Translations under genes and position numbers: made by a program
Notes under the pieces: generated by a model
What the model saw: only the letters and a program-made list of their open reading frames with translations
Database searches by the model: none
What the model was told of the DNA's origin: nothing
Source of the DNA: DATAMF01 sp964472565
GTDB lineage: Bacteria; Chloroflexota; Anaerolineae; Aggregatilineales; Aggregatilineaceae
NCBI GenBank assembly: GCA_964472565.1
Contig: CAYYNB010000011.1
Span: 1 to 64,000, forward strand
Direction: 5' to 3'
DNA length: 64,000 nucleotides
Shown here: piece by piece, positions 25,545 to 33,546 of the stretch
How positions within the stretch are numbered: the first letter of the stretch is position 1
Layout: every line of letters begins with the position of its first letter

Positions 25545-27169
25545 ACCAGCGGCAGCACCAGTCCAAAAATGCTGCCAGCCCCTTCGCGGCTCTGGACATA
25601 GACGCGGCCATTGTGCTGTTCGGCCACCGACTTCACAATCGCCAGACCGAGTCCAGACCCGCGTATTTCATCGCGTTCTTTCGAGGCAACCCGGAAGAAC
25701 CGTTCAAATAGCCGGTGCTGAACATCGGGGGGGACTCCTCGCCCATTATCCTGAACTTCTAGAAACAATTCCCCGTTTTCCTGGTAGGCCCGCAGGGTGA
25801 TCGCGCCACCCGTCGGCGTATATTTATTGGCATTCCCCAACAAATTCATCATCGCCCGGTACAACCAATGCATATCGCCCATCACCTGGGGCATTTGTTC
25901 CGGCACTTCGAGCTGAAATTTCTGTTCCTTCTGGCGCAGGAAGGGCTGGATGTCTACCATGCAGCGTTCAATCAGTTCATGCACATCCTGTGGCTTAAGC
26001 TCCAGGCCGAGGCCACTTTCGACCTGTTCCAAATTCAGCAGGTTATCGATCAAATCCTGCATCCGGTTGACGCTTGTCATGGCAATGTTGATCAGTTCCC
26101 GGTGCAGTTCCGATAACTCCGCCCTGTCGCTATCCAGCATCACCAACGATCCCATAATCGCGCCCAGCGGATTTCGCAGATCGTGCGCCGCTGCATGCAG
26201 GAAATTCATTCGCATCATCTCGGCTTCGCGCAGATGGGTGACATCCTGCACGACCATTACCCAACCCTCGGCTTCTTTGGCACTTTCGGGGGATTGGTGT
26301 GAATAGACGGGCGAAACAATCGCTGAGAGTGCCCGTCCATCTTCCAGCCGGACATCAAAGGCCGTATTTCCATGCTCCTGATCCTGCATGGCGCGGCGCA
26401 ATCCTTCGCGCAGTCGGGGATGCAGGGGTGCTTCCCGTAAAGGCATCCCAACCAGTTCATTCACGTGCAGATCAAACAGCGTTTCAGCCGTCGAGTTGAT
26501 CAGATTGATGCTGCCATGACTATCAGTCGCAATAATGGCATCGCCTGACGAGTGCAGCACGGCATCCAATCGACTGGCCTGTTCTTTCGTATTTTCATAT
26601 AACCGCGCATTATCCAGCGCCACGCCGACCTGATCCGCAATGGCGCGCAGCACGGTGATCTCTTCATCCGCAAAGGTGTACTGCTCATAGTTCATCACGC
26701 TCAGGATGCCTACAACCCGCCCGCGTGCATGCATCGGCACCATGACCATCGCCTGAATGCGCTCTTCAGCGAATTCCGCAACCGCCAACCGAGGATCACC
26801 TGTGAGATCGCCGGTGACAACCACTTCGTCGGTATGTATCACCGTACCCGAAAGCCCTTCACCCAACGGAATTCGCATGGGCTGTGTCACAAAGTCTTTT
26901 TTCCAGCCGCGTTGCGCCCGCAGCACCAGTTCCCCGGAAGCCTCGTCCACCAGACTGATTCCGGCAGCCTGGACCCTGATCACATTCAGTACTGCATCTA
27001 ATGCCGTTTGAAGTGTGATTTCAAGGTTGAGCGATTGGCTTACCGTCGCAGCAACGGTGTTGATAGCCCCCAATTGATCCACCCGCCGCCGAATTTCTTC
27101 GGTCAGAAGCTGGTTGCGGTAGATCAAGCTGTCGGTGTCATATCCATTCGAAGTCCGCGGGTTAGTCAA
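25541..27169 (-). CDS. GAF-PAS sensor histidine kinase
   Basis: The 542-residue kinase has, in order, an N-terminal helix, a GAF domain (about 35-195, including GEGLSGTVIHTDE), a PAS domain (about 205-310, DAIIATDSHGSINLINSTAE), a HisKA domain with the phospho-acceptor His in HAAAHDLRNPLGAIMGSLV (about 325), and a HATPase domain (about 430-540) with the N box NLLGNANKYTP, the G1 box VQDNGRGVPPDVQ and the G2 box GSGLGLAIVK. No transmembrane helix is seen, so it is cytoplasmic; the GAF and PAS domains would bind small ligands. It faces the CheY-like gene at 25155, overlapping it by four bases. Confidence 0.95.
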   Translation of the reverse strand: MTNPRTSNGYDTDSLIYRNQLLTEEIRRRVDQLGAINTVAATVSQSLNLEITLQTALDAVLNVIRVQAAGISLVDEASGELVLRAQRGWKKDFVTQPMRIPLGEGLSGTVIHTDEVVVTGDLTGDPRLAVAEFAEERIQAMVMVPMHARGRVVGILSVMNYEQYTFADEEITVLRAIADQVGVALDNARLYENTKEQASRLDAVLHSSGDAIIATDSHGSINLINSTAETLFDLHVNELVGMPLREAPLHPRLREGLRRAMQDQEHGNTAFDVRLEDGRALSAIVSPVYSHQSPESAKEAEGWVMVVQDVTHLREAEMMRMNFLHAAAHDLRNPLGAIMGSLVMLDSDRAELSELHRELINIAMTSVNRMQDLIDNLLNLEQVESGLGLELKPQDVHELIERCMVDIQPFLRQKEQKFQLEVPEQMPQVMGDMHWLYRAMMNLLGNANKYTPTGGAITLRAYQENGELFLEVQDNGRGVPPDVQHRLFERFFRVASKERDEIRGSGLGLAIVKSVAEQHNGRVYVQSREGAGSIFGLVLPLV

Positions 27170-27252
27170 AGTACGTCCTCACCTGAAAACTAGGGATCTC
27201 GGAACTTTGAAAATAGTTATACCGCTAATAGATAAAAAACGTTACACACAAC

Positions 27253-27573
27253 CTATATAATACCTAAGGCTGTCGCAAGCGCCATTACCACTAACAGCGT
27301 TGCCAGCAGCAGCATCCATGCCGCCAACCGCCCGCTGTCTTGCAGGGGAGTTAGTTCGGATTCTCGCTTTTCGACCTGTCCCAGCAGATCAACCAGGATG
27401 TCAAGATTACGCGTGCCGCGTGTCACCCGCGCATAATACGCGCTTTGATCTAACACCCGCCACCCATCCGCCAGGTAGGGTTCTAAGGCTTGTTTTAAAA
27501 TTATGGCGGCATCCTGCGGGTTGATCGGTTCGATTTCTGACCCTTGAGGAGTGGGGTTCTCATCAGGTAACAT
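27253..27573 (-). CDS. Small C-terminally anchored protein, unknown function
   Basis: The 106-residue product has an acidic, Pro-rich start, then a soluble part (EPYLADGWRVLDQSAYYARVTR) and one C-terminal transmembrane segment (LAAWMLLLATLLVVMALATA), so it should be a tail-anchored membrane protein. I do not recognise the family. The start at 27573 is chosen because GAGGA lies about eight bases upstream; the frame stays open to 27642, where an ATG overlaps the start codon of the divergent gene at 27641. Confidence 0.6.
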   Translation of the reverse strand: MLPDENPTPQGSEIEPINPQDAAIILKQALEPYLADGWRVLDQSAYYARVTRGTRNLDILVDLLGQVEKRESELTPLQDSGRLAAWMLLLATLLVVMALATALGII

Positions 27574-27640
27574 TGACTCGTCCTCTACTCGCGGTATAGT
27601 TGTTCCGCGCAATTCGTAACCATTAGGAGCACGTAACGCC

Positions 27641-29008
27641 ATGGCGTCTCGTCAAAAAAACCGGACCCGCCGTAATGCTCAGGTTCTGAGCGTTGTTATT
27701 GGTTTTATGGTCATTTTCACGTTTGTGTTCAGCCTGGTTGTAACCGACATCGGGAACGACGACAACAATACCGAACCGTCGTCACAGTCGAACACGGAAT
27801 CAACGCTGGCTCCGGCTTCGACCAAAGTCGTGCTGCCAACGCCCGATCCCGATCCGCAGTTTGGTGGGCTGGCCCCCTATGTTCACACCAGCGGTTACTT
27901 TCAGGCGTTCCGGCCTGCCGGGTCAGATTGGCAAGTCCCCAATGAAAACCAGAGCGGTCCGAATACCAATGCTCCCGGCGTTATTTTCCAGAGCATACCG
28001 CGCCAGGTGGTGATCCACAACTACGTGGTGCCCGGTGTCGAGTACGCCTCGCTGGACTCCTTCAGCCAGAATTATCTCACCGAAACTTATTTTAAGGGGG
28101 CATGGCTCGGTCAGCTTGATGATCAGGGTAATGCAACGGGTTACGAGCGTTTTACTGAAACCAACCGCCAGATCACCGAAAATTCTGTCATCACCGATTT
28201 TGATCTGGTGTCTAAGAGCGCAGATTATGTCGGGCGCGACATCTCTCGGCTCGAAGGAACGTGGCTCTACAGCACACGAATTGTGGTCCCGGCGAATGAT
28301 CCGGGGCTGCTCGATTTGCTGCAAAATCTGGTGATCTCCAGCTTCTTTGGTTATTCCGATTTGCAGAAGCTCCCGCAGTTCTGGCCCACTTTTTCCGACT
28401 CGCGTTGGGGCTATGCGATCAAGCATCCCGGCGAGTGGACGCAGGTTTCGGGCGGCGCAGGCGAACGGGTACGCTTTAACATCGATATTCCCGATCTGGA
28501 AATGTCGGTTTTGATCCAATCCGCCGAGGATTTCACGGTTGATTCCGACGAAACAGCCAGCCAATGGGTGACAGATAATTTGAGCGCGGAGTCGATTCTG
28601 GGCACCGCACGTATTCAGCACGAAATGGGCGAAGGTTATGCCGTAGCTTACACCTTCCGCGCGGCGTCAAATGACATCCAGAGCGGCTTGGTCGCACTGC
28701 TCAATGGCCCGGACTCCCGTCTGATCGCAGCGAACATGCAGCTTAGCCTCCCCGATGTGAATCTGCTGGATGCCGAAAGTTTCACCGGGCTGGAAGATGA
28801 AGTTCAGCGAACGATACTCACTGATGCCCGCCGTGCGATGCTCGACGGTTTTATTATTCTGCCCGAAGCCACGCGCACACCACCTGCGTTTGTCCCGGTG
28901 GTGACGCCCGACGCGACGGCTGAAGTTACCGCCGAACCCGCTCCCGCAGAAGCGACCACTGAGCCTACGGCTGAAGCAACGGCGGCTGCAACCGAAGCCG
29001 CTGAATAG
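27641..29008 (+). CDS. Membrane-anchored extracytoplasmic protein, unknown function
   Basis: The 455-residue protein has a basic N-terminus, one transmembrane segment (about 14-36) and a large outer part. Two regions (about 60-225 and 240-400) may be PsbP-like or DcrB-like: FSDSRWGYAIKHPGEWTQVSG is typical of such modules. The last 35 residues are a low-complexity Ala/Thr/Glu/Pro tail. ATTAGGAGC lies before the ATG. The start codons of this gene and the divergent frame overlap in CCATGG. A perfect 11-bp hairpin follows the stop at 29020-29045. Confidence 0.7.
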   Translation: MASRQKNRTRRNAQVLSVVIGFMVIFTFVFSLVVTDIGNDDNNTEPSSQSNTESTLAPASTKVVLPTPDPDPQFGGLAPYVHTSGYFQAFRPAGSDWQVPNENQSGPNTNAPGVIFQSIPRQVVIHNYVVPGVEYASLDSFSQNYLTETYFKGAWLGQLDDQGNATGYERFTETNRQITENSVITDFDLVSKSADYVGRDISRLEGTWLYSTRIVVPANDPGLLDLLQNLVISSFFGYSDLQKLPQFWPTFSDSRWGYAIKHPGEWTQVSGGAGERVRFNIDIPDLEMSVLIQSAEDFTVDSDETASQWVTDNLSAESILGTARIQHEMGEGYAVAYTFRAASNDIQSGLVALLNGPDSRLIAANMQLSLPDVNLLDAESFTGLEDEVQRTILTDARRAMLDGFIILPEATRTPPAFVPVVTPDATAEVTAEPAPAEATTEPTAEATAAATEAAE

Positions 29009-29019
29009 ACATCCCAAAA

Positions 29020-29045
29020 GCGGGCAGATTCGGAAATCTGCCCGC
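29020..29045 (+). terminator. Strong hairpin after the gene at 27641
   Basis: GCGGGCAGATT/AATCTGCCCGC with a CGGA loop is perfect, but no T tract follows on the plus strand; on the minus strand it is followed by TTTT. Confidence 0.55.
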
Positions 29046-29065
29046 GTCTCCAATGCCTGACGCTA

Positions 29066-29093
29066 TTGACTCTGAACCTGCGATTTGTATAAT
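29066..29093 (+). promoter_or_regulatory. Sigma-70-type promoter of the carbamoyltransferase operon
   Basis: TTGACT (29066-29071) and TATAAT (29088-29093) are 16 bases apart. The next gene starts 45 bases further on. This is the clearest promoter in the window. Confidence 0.7.
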
Positions 29094-29138
29094 GTTCACG
29101 GCACTCGGTTCAGTGCCAGAGTTTGAGAGGATACCACT

Positions 29139-29369
29139 TTGTCAGAACTCGTTTCTCTCGCCTGGAAGCGCTGGAAAACCATTGGGGAAATGACCGGCGA
29201 CTTCTATGGACGGCTGTTTGCCGTTATTTTCTATTTCACAATTTTTGTTCCATTCGCGCTGGCTGTGCGTTTATTCAGCGATCCACTTCAGCTTCGCAAC
29301 CATCCTGGCACATGGTTGGAACGCCCCGCTGTTGGCACCAACCTCGATGACGCACGGAGGCAGTTCTAA
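29139..29369 (+). CDS. Small membrane protein of the carbamoyltransferase operon (SxtJ-like position)
   Basis: The 76-residue product has one hydrophobic segment (about 24-44, LFAVIFYFTIFVPFALAVRLF) and a C-terminal tail PGTWLERPAVGTNLDDARRQF. It begins with TTG, preceded by GAGAGG. Its stop codon overlaps the start of the carbamoyltransferase gene (TAATG). Small membrane proteins next to NodU-type carbamoyltransferases are known, among them SxtJ in saxitoxin clusters; I base the comparison on position and topology, not on an alignment. Confidence 0.7.
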   Translation: MSELVSLAWKRWKTIGEMTGDFYGRLFAVIFYFTIFVPFALAVRLFSDPLQLRNHPGTWLERPAVGTNLDDARRQF

Positions 29370-31156
29370 TGGATATTCTTGGCATCTCTTGTTTTTATCA
29401 CGACTCGGCGGCGGCGCTGCTGCGCGATGGCGAACTCGTCGCGGCCTCGATGGAAGAACGGTTATCGCGCAAAAAGCACGACAGCGGGTTTCCGTCGATG
29501 GCAATTGATTTTTGCCTCAAGCGTGCCGGAATCCAGGGACCAGACCTGGATTATGTGGTTTTTTATGAAAAACCGATGGTGAAAATCGGGCGCATCCTGC
29601 AAACGGCCCTCGGCACCTTCCCCCGCTCCTGGGATTTCTGGCGCGAAGCCGTAACCGCCTACATCACCGAAAAGTTCTGGATCAAAAGCCTGCTCCAAAC
29701 CCAGTTAGGCGTTCCGGCGGAAAAAATTCTATTCTGCGATCATCATATGTCGCACGCCGCCAGCGCCTTTTTTGCTTCGCCCTACGATGAAGCCGCCGTG
29801 CTCACCGTCGATGGCGTCGGCGAATGGACAACCACCACGATGGGCCAGGCCCGCGCCAACTGGAACGGCCAGGGCAGCAACCAGATCGATCTGTTCTGGG
29901 AACAGCGTTTCCCGCATTCGATCGGGTTGTTTTATTCAGCCTTCACCGCTTTTCTCGGTTTTGAGGTCAACGAAGGCGAATACAAAGTGATGGGCATGTC
30001 GCCCTACGGCGAACCCCGCTTTATGGATAAGGTCAAAAAGCTGATCAACATCAATCAGGATGGCAGTTTCGACCTGAACATGGAGTATTTCGCCTACCAC
30101 TATTCCGCCCACCGCAGCTTTAACAGCAAATTCACCGATCTGTTTGGTCAGCCGCGCGTTCATAACAGTGATTTCTTCACTGCGCGCAGCGCCCCCCACC
30201 GCGCCGGAGAAAAAGAAGCGGTTGAGCGCAACCAGTATTACGCCGACATCGCCGCCAGCGTCCAATGCGTGACTGAAGAAGCGATTGTGGCAATGGCGAA
30301 TGCGCTCTACGAAAAAACCAAATCCAAAAAGCTGGTAATGGCGGGCGGGGTCGCGCTCAACAGTGTGGCGAACTTCAAGGTGCTCGAACAAACGCCGTTC
30401 GAGGAAGTCTGGATTCAGCCAGCAGCGGGTGATGATGGCGGGGCGTTGGGTGCGGCGCTGTGGGCCTACCATATCGTGCTGAACCAACCCCGTAAGTACA
30501 TCATGACCAATACCTACTACGGCGAAGATTACACCGACGATCAGATCCGTGCCTTCCTCGACAGCCAGGGTATACCCTACCAGTATTTTGAAGACGACGA
30601 CAAGTTGATTGATCGCGTGGTGGATGAAATTATCGACCAGAAAGTGATCGGCCTGTTCCAGGGCCGCTTCGAATGGGGTCCGCGTGCGCTGGGCAACCGC
30701 AGCATTCTGGCCGATCCGCGCCGCGCCGAGATGAAGGACATCGTGAACACGAAGATCAAGTTCCGCGAACCCTTCCGCCCGTTTGCCCCAGTAGTGCCTG
30801 CCGAACGCGCCGCAGAATATTTCGACTTCCCGAATGTCGAACAGAGTGCGCCGGCGAGTTTTATGCTCATGGTCAGCCCCGTCAAATCCGATAAGCTCGA
30901 CGCGGCCAAAGCGACCACCCACGAAGGCGGCACCGGACGCTTGCAGACTATTGATCATGGAACCAACCCGCGTTATTATGAACTCGTCCGCCGCTTTGGT
31001 GAGGCCACAGGTGTTCCTATTCTGATGAATACCTCGTTCAATTTACGCGGCGAACCTATCGTAAGCTCACCGGCCAATGCGTGGTGGACCTTCAGCAACA
31101 GCGGCATCGACTGGCTGATGATCGAACGCTTTTTGGTCGGCAAAGAGACGAGATAA
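29369..31156 (+). CDS. NodU/CmcH-family O-carbamoyltransferase
   Basis: The 595-residue protein transfers the carbamoyl group of carbamoyl phosphate to a hydroxyl group through a carbamoyl-adenylate. The N-terminal Kae1-like domain shows ILGISCFYHDSAAALLRDG (3-21), the metal-binding CDHHMSHAASAFF (about 124-136) and VLTVDGVGEW; GGVALNSVAN (about 327) lies further on. The C-terminal YrdC-like domain shows GRFEWGPRALGNRSILADPR (about 432-451), FREPFRPFAPVV and MNTSFNLRGEPIV. Length is normal. The acceptor is unknown. It lies in a four-gene operon with three small membrane proteins, which suggests the reaction takes place at the membrane, on a lipid or glycan. Confidence 0.95.
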   Translation: MDILGISCFYHDSAAALLRDGELVAASMEERLSRKKHDSGFPSMAIDFCLKRAGIQGPDLDYVVFYEKPMVKIGRILQTALGTFPRSWDFWREAVTAYITEKFWIKSLLQTQLGVPAEKILFCDHHMSHAASAFFASPYDEAAVLTVDGVGEWTTTTMGQARANWNGQGSNQIDLFWEQRFPHSIGLFYSAFTAFLGFEVNEGEYKVMGMSPYGEPRFMDKVKKLININQDGSFDLNMEYFAYHYSAHRSFNSKFTDLFGQPRVHNSDFFTARSAPHRAGEKEAVERNQYYADIAASVQCVTEEAIVAMANALYEKTKSKKLVMAGGVALNSVANFKVLEQTPFEEVWIQPAAGDDGGALGAALWAYHIVLNQPRKYIMTNTYYGEDYTDDQIRAFLDSQGIPYQYFEDDDKLIDRVVDEIIDQKVIGLFQGRFEWGPRALGNRSILADPRRAEMKDIVNTKIKFREPFRPFAPVVPAERAAEYFDFPNVEQSAPASFMLMVSPVKSDKLDAAKATTHEGGTGRLQTIDHGTNPRYYELVRRFGEATGVPILMNTSFNLRGEPIVSSPANAWWTFSNSGIDWLMIERFLVGKETR

Positions 31157-31159
31157 CAT

Positions 31160-31366
31160 ATGGCGAATCAATCTACCCCTTACCGTCCGGGCCGATTTAG
31201 TGGTTTGAAGACCCGTCTGGGTATTCTGGGCGAACTGTTTGCTTTCCTGTGGGCAGCCAAAATGTGGTGGCTGATCCCGATGATCATTGCCTTAATCATC
31301 TTTGGGGCGCTGATCCTCTTTGGGTCAGCGAGTGGCGGTGGTCCGCTAATCTATACCTTATTCTAG
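31160..31366 (+). CDS. DUF5989-like small membrane protein (SxtK-like position)
   Basis: The 68-residue product has the DUF5989 pattern: a soluble start (GLKTRLGILGELFAFLWAAK), the aromatic KMWWLIPMIIALIIFGALI helix, and the closing PLIYTLF. This family is found next to NodU-type carbamoyltransferases in many bacteria. It starts four bases after the carbamoyltransferase gene and is surely cotranscribed. Function unknown. Confidence 0.85.
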   Translation: MANQSTPYRPGRFSGLKTRLGILGELFAFLWAAKMWWLIPMIIALIIFGALILFGSASGGGPLIYTLF

Positions 31367-31377
31367 GAGGATGACAG

Positions 31378-31689
31378 ATGGCTGACTGGTTCATTGCACT
31401 CCTGATCGGTATCGCACTCGGCTTACTCTTGGGCATCAAAATCGCCCGTTCGTCCAAAAAAGCGGAACCTATTCTCGGTGGGCTGCCTGCCGAAATCTTC
31501 CACTATCTGGCCTGCTCCAGTCTGAGCAGCGTTCTGCCGTTTATTATCGCGGGTTTGATCGTCGGCCTGCATTTCCTGGCGCTGTTTGGCACCGGCATCG
31601 GGTTGATTGGTGTTACCGCGCTGCTGCTGCTGATTTATGCGGTAGTCGAGCGCGGGGCACGCGCCGCTAAACAGACGACACCCGCCTGA
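31378..31689 (+). CDS. Small membrane protein, end of the carbamoyltransferase operon
   Basis: The 103-residue product has an N-terminal hydrophobic segment (about 4-22), a short polar part with a PAEIFHYLACSS stretch, and two further helices (about 52-90). I do not recognise a family. GGAGGATG lies just before the ATG, and the gap to the DUF5989-like gene is 11 bases. A strong terminator follows. It is probably a partner of the carbamoyltransferase system. Confidence 0.7.
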   Translation: MADWFIALLIGIALGLLLGIKIARSSKKAEPILGGLPAEIFHYLACSSLSSVLPFIIAGLIVGLHFLALFGTGIGLIGVTALLLLIYAVVERGARAAKQTTPA

Positions 31690-31690
31690 C

Positions 31691-31730
31691 AAAAAAACCT
31701 CTTGCAGGTTGTCTTGCAAGAGGTTTTTTA
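31691..31730. terminator. Bidirectional terminator
   Basis: CCTCTTGCA/TGCAAGAGG is flanked by A7 on the left and T6 on the right. It can serve the carbamoyltransferase operon and the convergent gene at 31752. Confidence 0.9.
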
Positions 31731-31751
31731 TTTTGAACGTTATGCGGCGAT

Positions 31752-32087
31752 TTACAGATCGTCCAGCCGCCCTTTATCCAGCGCGATTTGAAAAGCCCGC
31801 CCCACAAGCAGCACTTCCGTAATCCAATCGGACAGTTCTTCGTCTAATTCTTTACCTTCCAGCATATCGGCTAACTCAGGCGGCATATCGCCCAGCACTT
31901 CAGTCGTCAGGCAGCGCAGCGCCTGCCAGACCGAATCCCGCGATTCAGGCGGATCGCCTGACATTACTTCTTCATACCAGGTGGCTACAATCGGATGAAC
32001 CTGCTCACAGGCAGACCCATCATCCAACTGATCATTGGCGAGATCTTCGAACTCGTCCAACCATTCCGGTTTGTGTTCGTCGCTCAT
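31752..32087 (-). CDS. Acidic hypothetical protein
   Basis: The 111-residue product is strongly acidic (KPEWLDEFEDLANDQLDD, then GKELDEELSDWITEVL) and mostly helical, with no membrane segment and no motif I recognise. It ends against the bidirectional terminator. The gap of 99 bases to the M28-like gene leaves cotranscription open. Confidence 0.6.
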   Translation of the reverse strand: MSDEHKPEWLDEFEDLANDQLDDGSACEQVHPIVATWYEEVMSGDPPESRDSVWQALRCLTTEVLGDMPPELADMLEGKELDEELSDWITEVLLVGRAFQIALDKGRLDDL

Positions 32088-32186
32088 GGGCCAATCCCTT
32101 TAAATCGGTTGAACAAATGTGCGATTGGTTAATAATAACCGAACCGGGTAGAGTTTAGCAAGTCTTAGATCGCCCTGCTATCCATG

Positions 32187-33407
32187 TTAGGGTAACAGCG
32201 GCCAATCGTCAGCCTGATCGACCACGCGGGCGGTTGTCCACACGGTATGGGCGGCCCGTTCGACGGTTGCCGGATTGATCTCGTGAATGGTGTCACTGTT
32301 TTGCCGCCAGTTTGGGATCATCCCGGTGACACGATCATAACCCATCAACGTCACCGCTCGCAGATCATGGTCCCACAGCAGGGCAGCCTCATCCACCGTC
32401 AGCATCTCTTTGCCCATCAATCCCAGATCAGGCCGCGCATCCGCGACACGCTCCATCACCCGCACCGCATCTGGATGAGGATGATAGTGGGCATAGGGAC
32501 TGATTCCATGCCGTGTGACCCAACATAATTCGCCTTGTCCCACGTTGCTTACCACGACCCACAATGCATCCTCCCACGCCTGACCATACTCGGTCACTAG
32601 CGCTTCGGCCCCTGTCGAAACCGCTGTTTCCGCGCCGGTAAAGACCAGCACGACTTCAGTGTTATCCAGCGCCCGCTGCCGCAGTGTATCTGCCAATTCC
32701 AGCAGGACGGCTACACCTGACGCATTCCCGTTTGCCCCGGCGATATTTGGCCCCATCTCGTCCACCACCGACAGCGCCGAACTGACCAGTTCCCCGCCGC
32801 CAATCAAGGATCGAATGGTGCGCCAGCGCTGATTTTTGCCGGACAGTGCGGTGAGCACGCCGCCTACCAAGGCGAACACTGTCAGAATGCCATACGTGCG
32901 CGGCAGTTCCCGCACGATACGCGGGTGGGTCGTGATCCGGCTCACGCCCGAATCGACATGCGCGATATACACCACTCGGCGCGTGACCTTGTGGCGCGGC
33001 GGAATGCGTACAATCACATTCTGCGACTCGCCGCGCGGCATCCACGCTTCCCACACTGAAGATCGCCCCAGGAACGCATCCCGCAGCATGATGCTCAGTC
33101 CCACCGACACAACACCGCTCACAAATTGGCTCTGACGGTCCTTGCGCAGTCCAAAAAGTTGAACCAGCCCAGCCAACAGGGCCAGCGGAGCCGTCCGGTA
33201 GCGGAAGCCGTCCACACTGCGGAACGGCTGATCGAACAGTTCCCATTGTTCGCCCTTGATCTTTGCGATCATCTGGTACACATACTCAGACGCCTCGCGT
33301 TCGGCCCGGCTGGTGGGGTGGCGCGGGCCGATCTCCACGCTCAGATGACGGATCATCTCCATCATGTCATCGGCATTGATTTCAACGTGTAATTTGCGAT
33401 CAACCAT
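32187..33407 (-). CDS. M28-family peptidase homologue with altered metal ligands
   Basis: The 406-residue protein has the M28 aminopeptidase fold: an N-terminal helix (MMEMIRHLSVEIGPRHPTS), two central hydrophobic segments (about 78-110 and 180-200), and the peptidase core. The HxD motif is present (VYIAHVDSG). However, the usual D-NASG motif reads GANGNASGVAVLLELA without the Asp, and the EE pair reads GAETAVSTG. Two zinc ligands or the general base therefore seem lost, so the protein may be catalytically dead. I chose the ATG at 33407; the frame extends 22 codons further without good reason. It is divergent from the VIT-VWA gene. Confidence 0.75.
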   Translation of the reverse strand: MVDRKLHVEINADDMMEMIRHLSVEIGPRHPTSRAEREASEYVYQMIAKIKGEQWELFDQPFRSVDGFRYRTAPLALLAGLVQLFGLRKDRQSQFVSGVVSVGLSIMLRDAFLGRSSVWEAWMPRGESQNVIVRIPPRHKVTRRVVYIAHVDSGVSRITTHPRIVRELPRTYGILTVFALVGGVLTALSGKNQRWRTIRSLIGGGELVSSALSVVDEMGPNIAGANGNASGVAVLLELADTLRQRALDNTEVVLVFTGAETAVSTGAEALVTEYGQAWEDALWVVVSNVGQGELCWVTRHGISPYAHYHPHPDAVRVMERVADARPDLGLMGKEMLTVDEAALLWDHDLRAVTLMGYDRVTGMIPNWRQNSDTIHEINPATVERAAHTVWTTARVVDQADDWPLLP

Positions 33408-33546
33408 CGTCTTTTGTCCGTCTCGTGCGCTTTTCGTGCTGGTAAGTATGCCCCAACACGCCGAAAAAAGCATATCGGGAACCTTTCGCTTCGGGCCAGC
33501 GTCTTAGAGACAACTGAACCCCTCAAGTCTTTTGGAGAGTATGAAA

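Noticed and set aside
29139..31689. Saxitoxin or antibiotic biosynthesis cluster
   Set aside because: Only the carbamoyltransferase and small membrane proteins are present; no other biosynthetic enzyme lies next to them.
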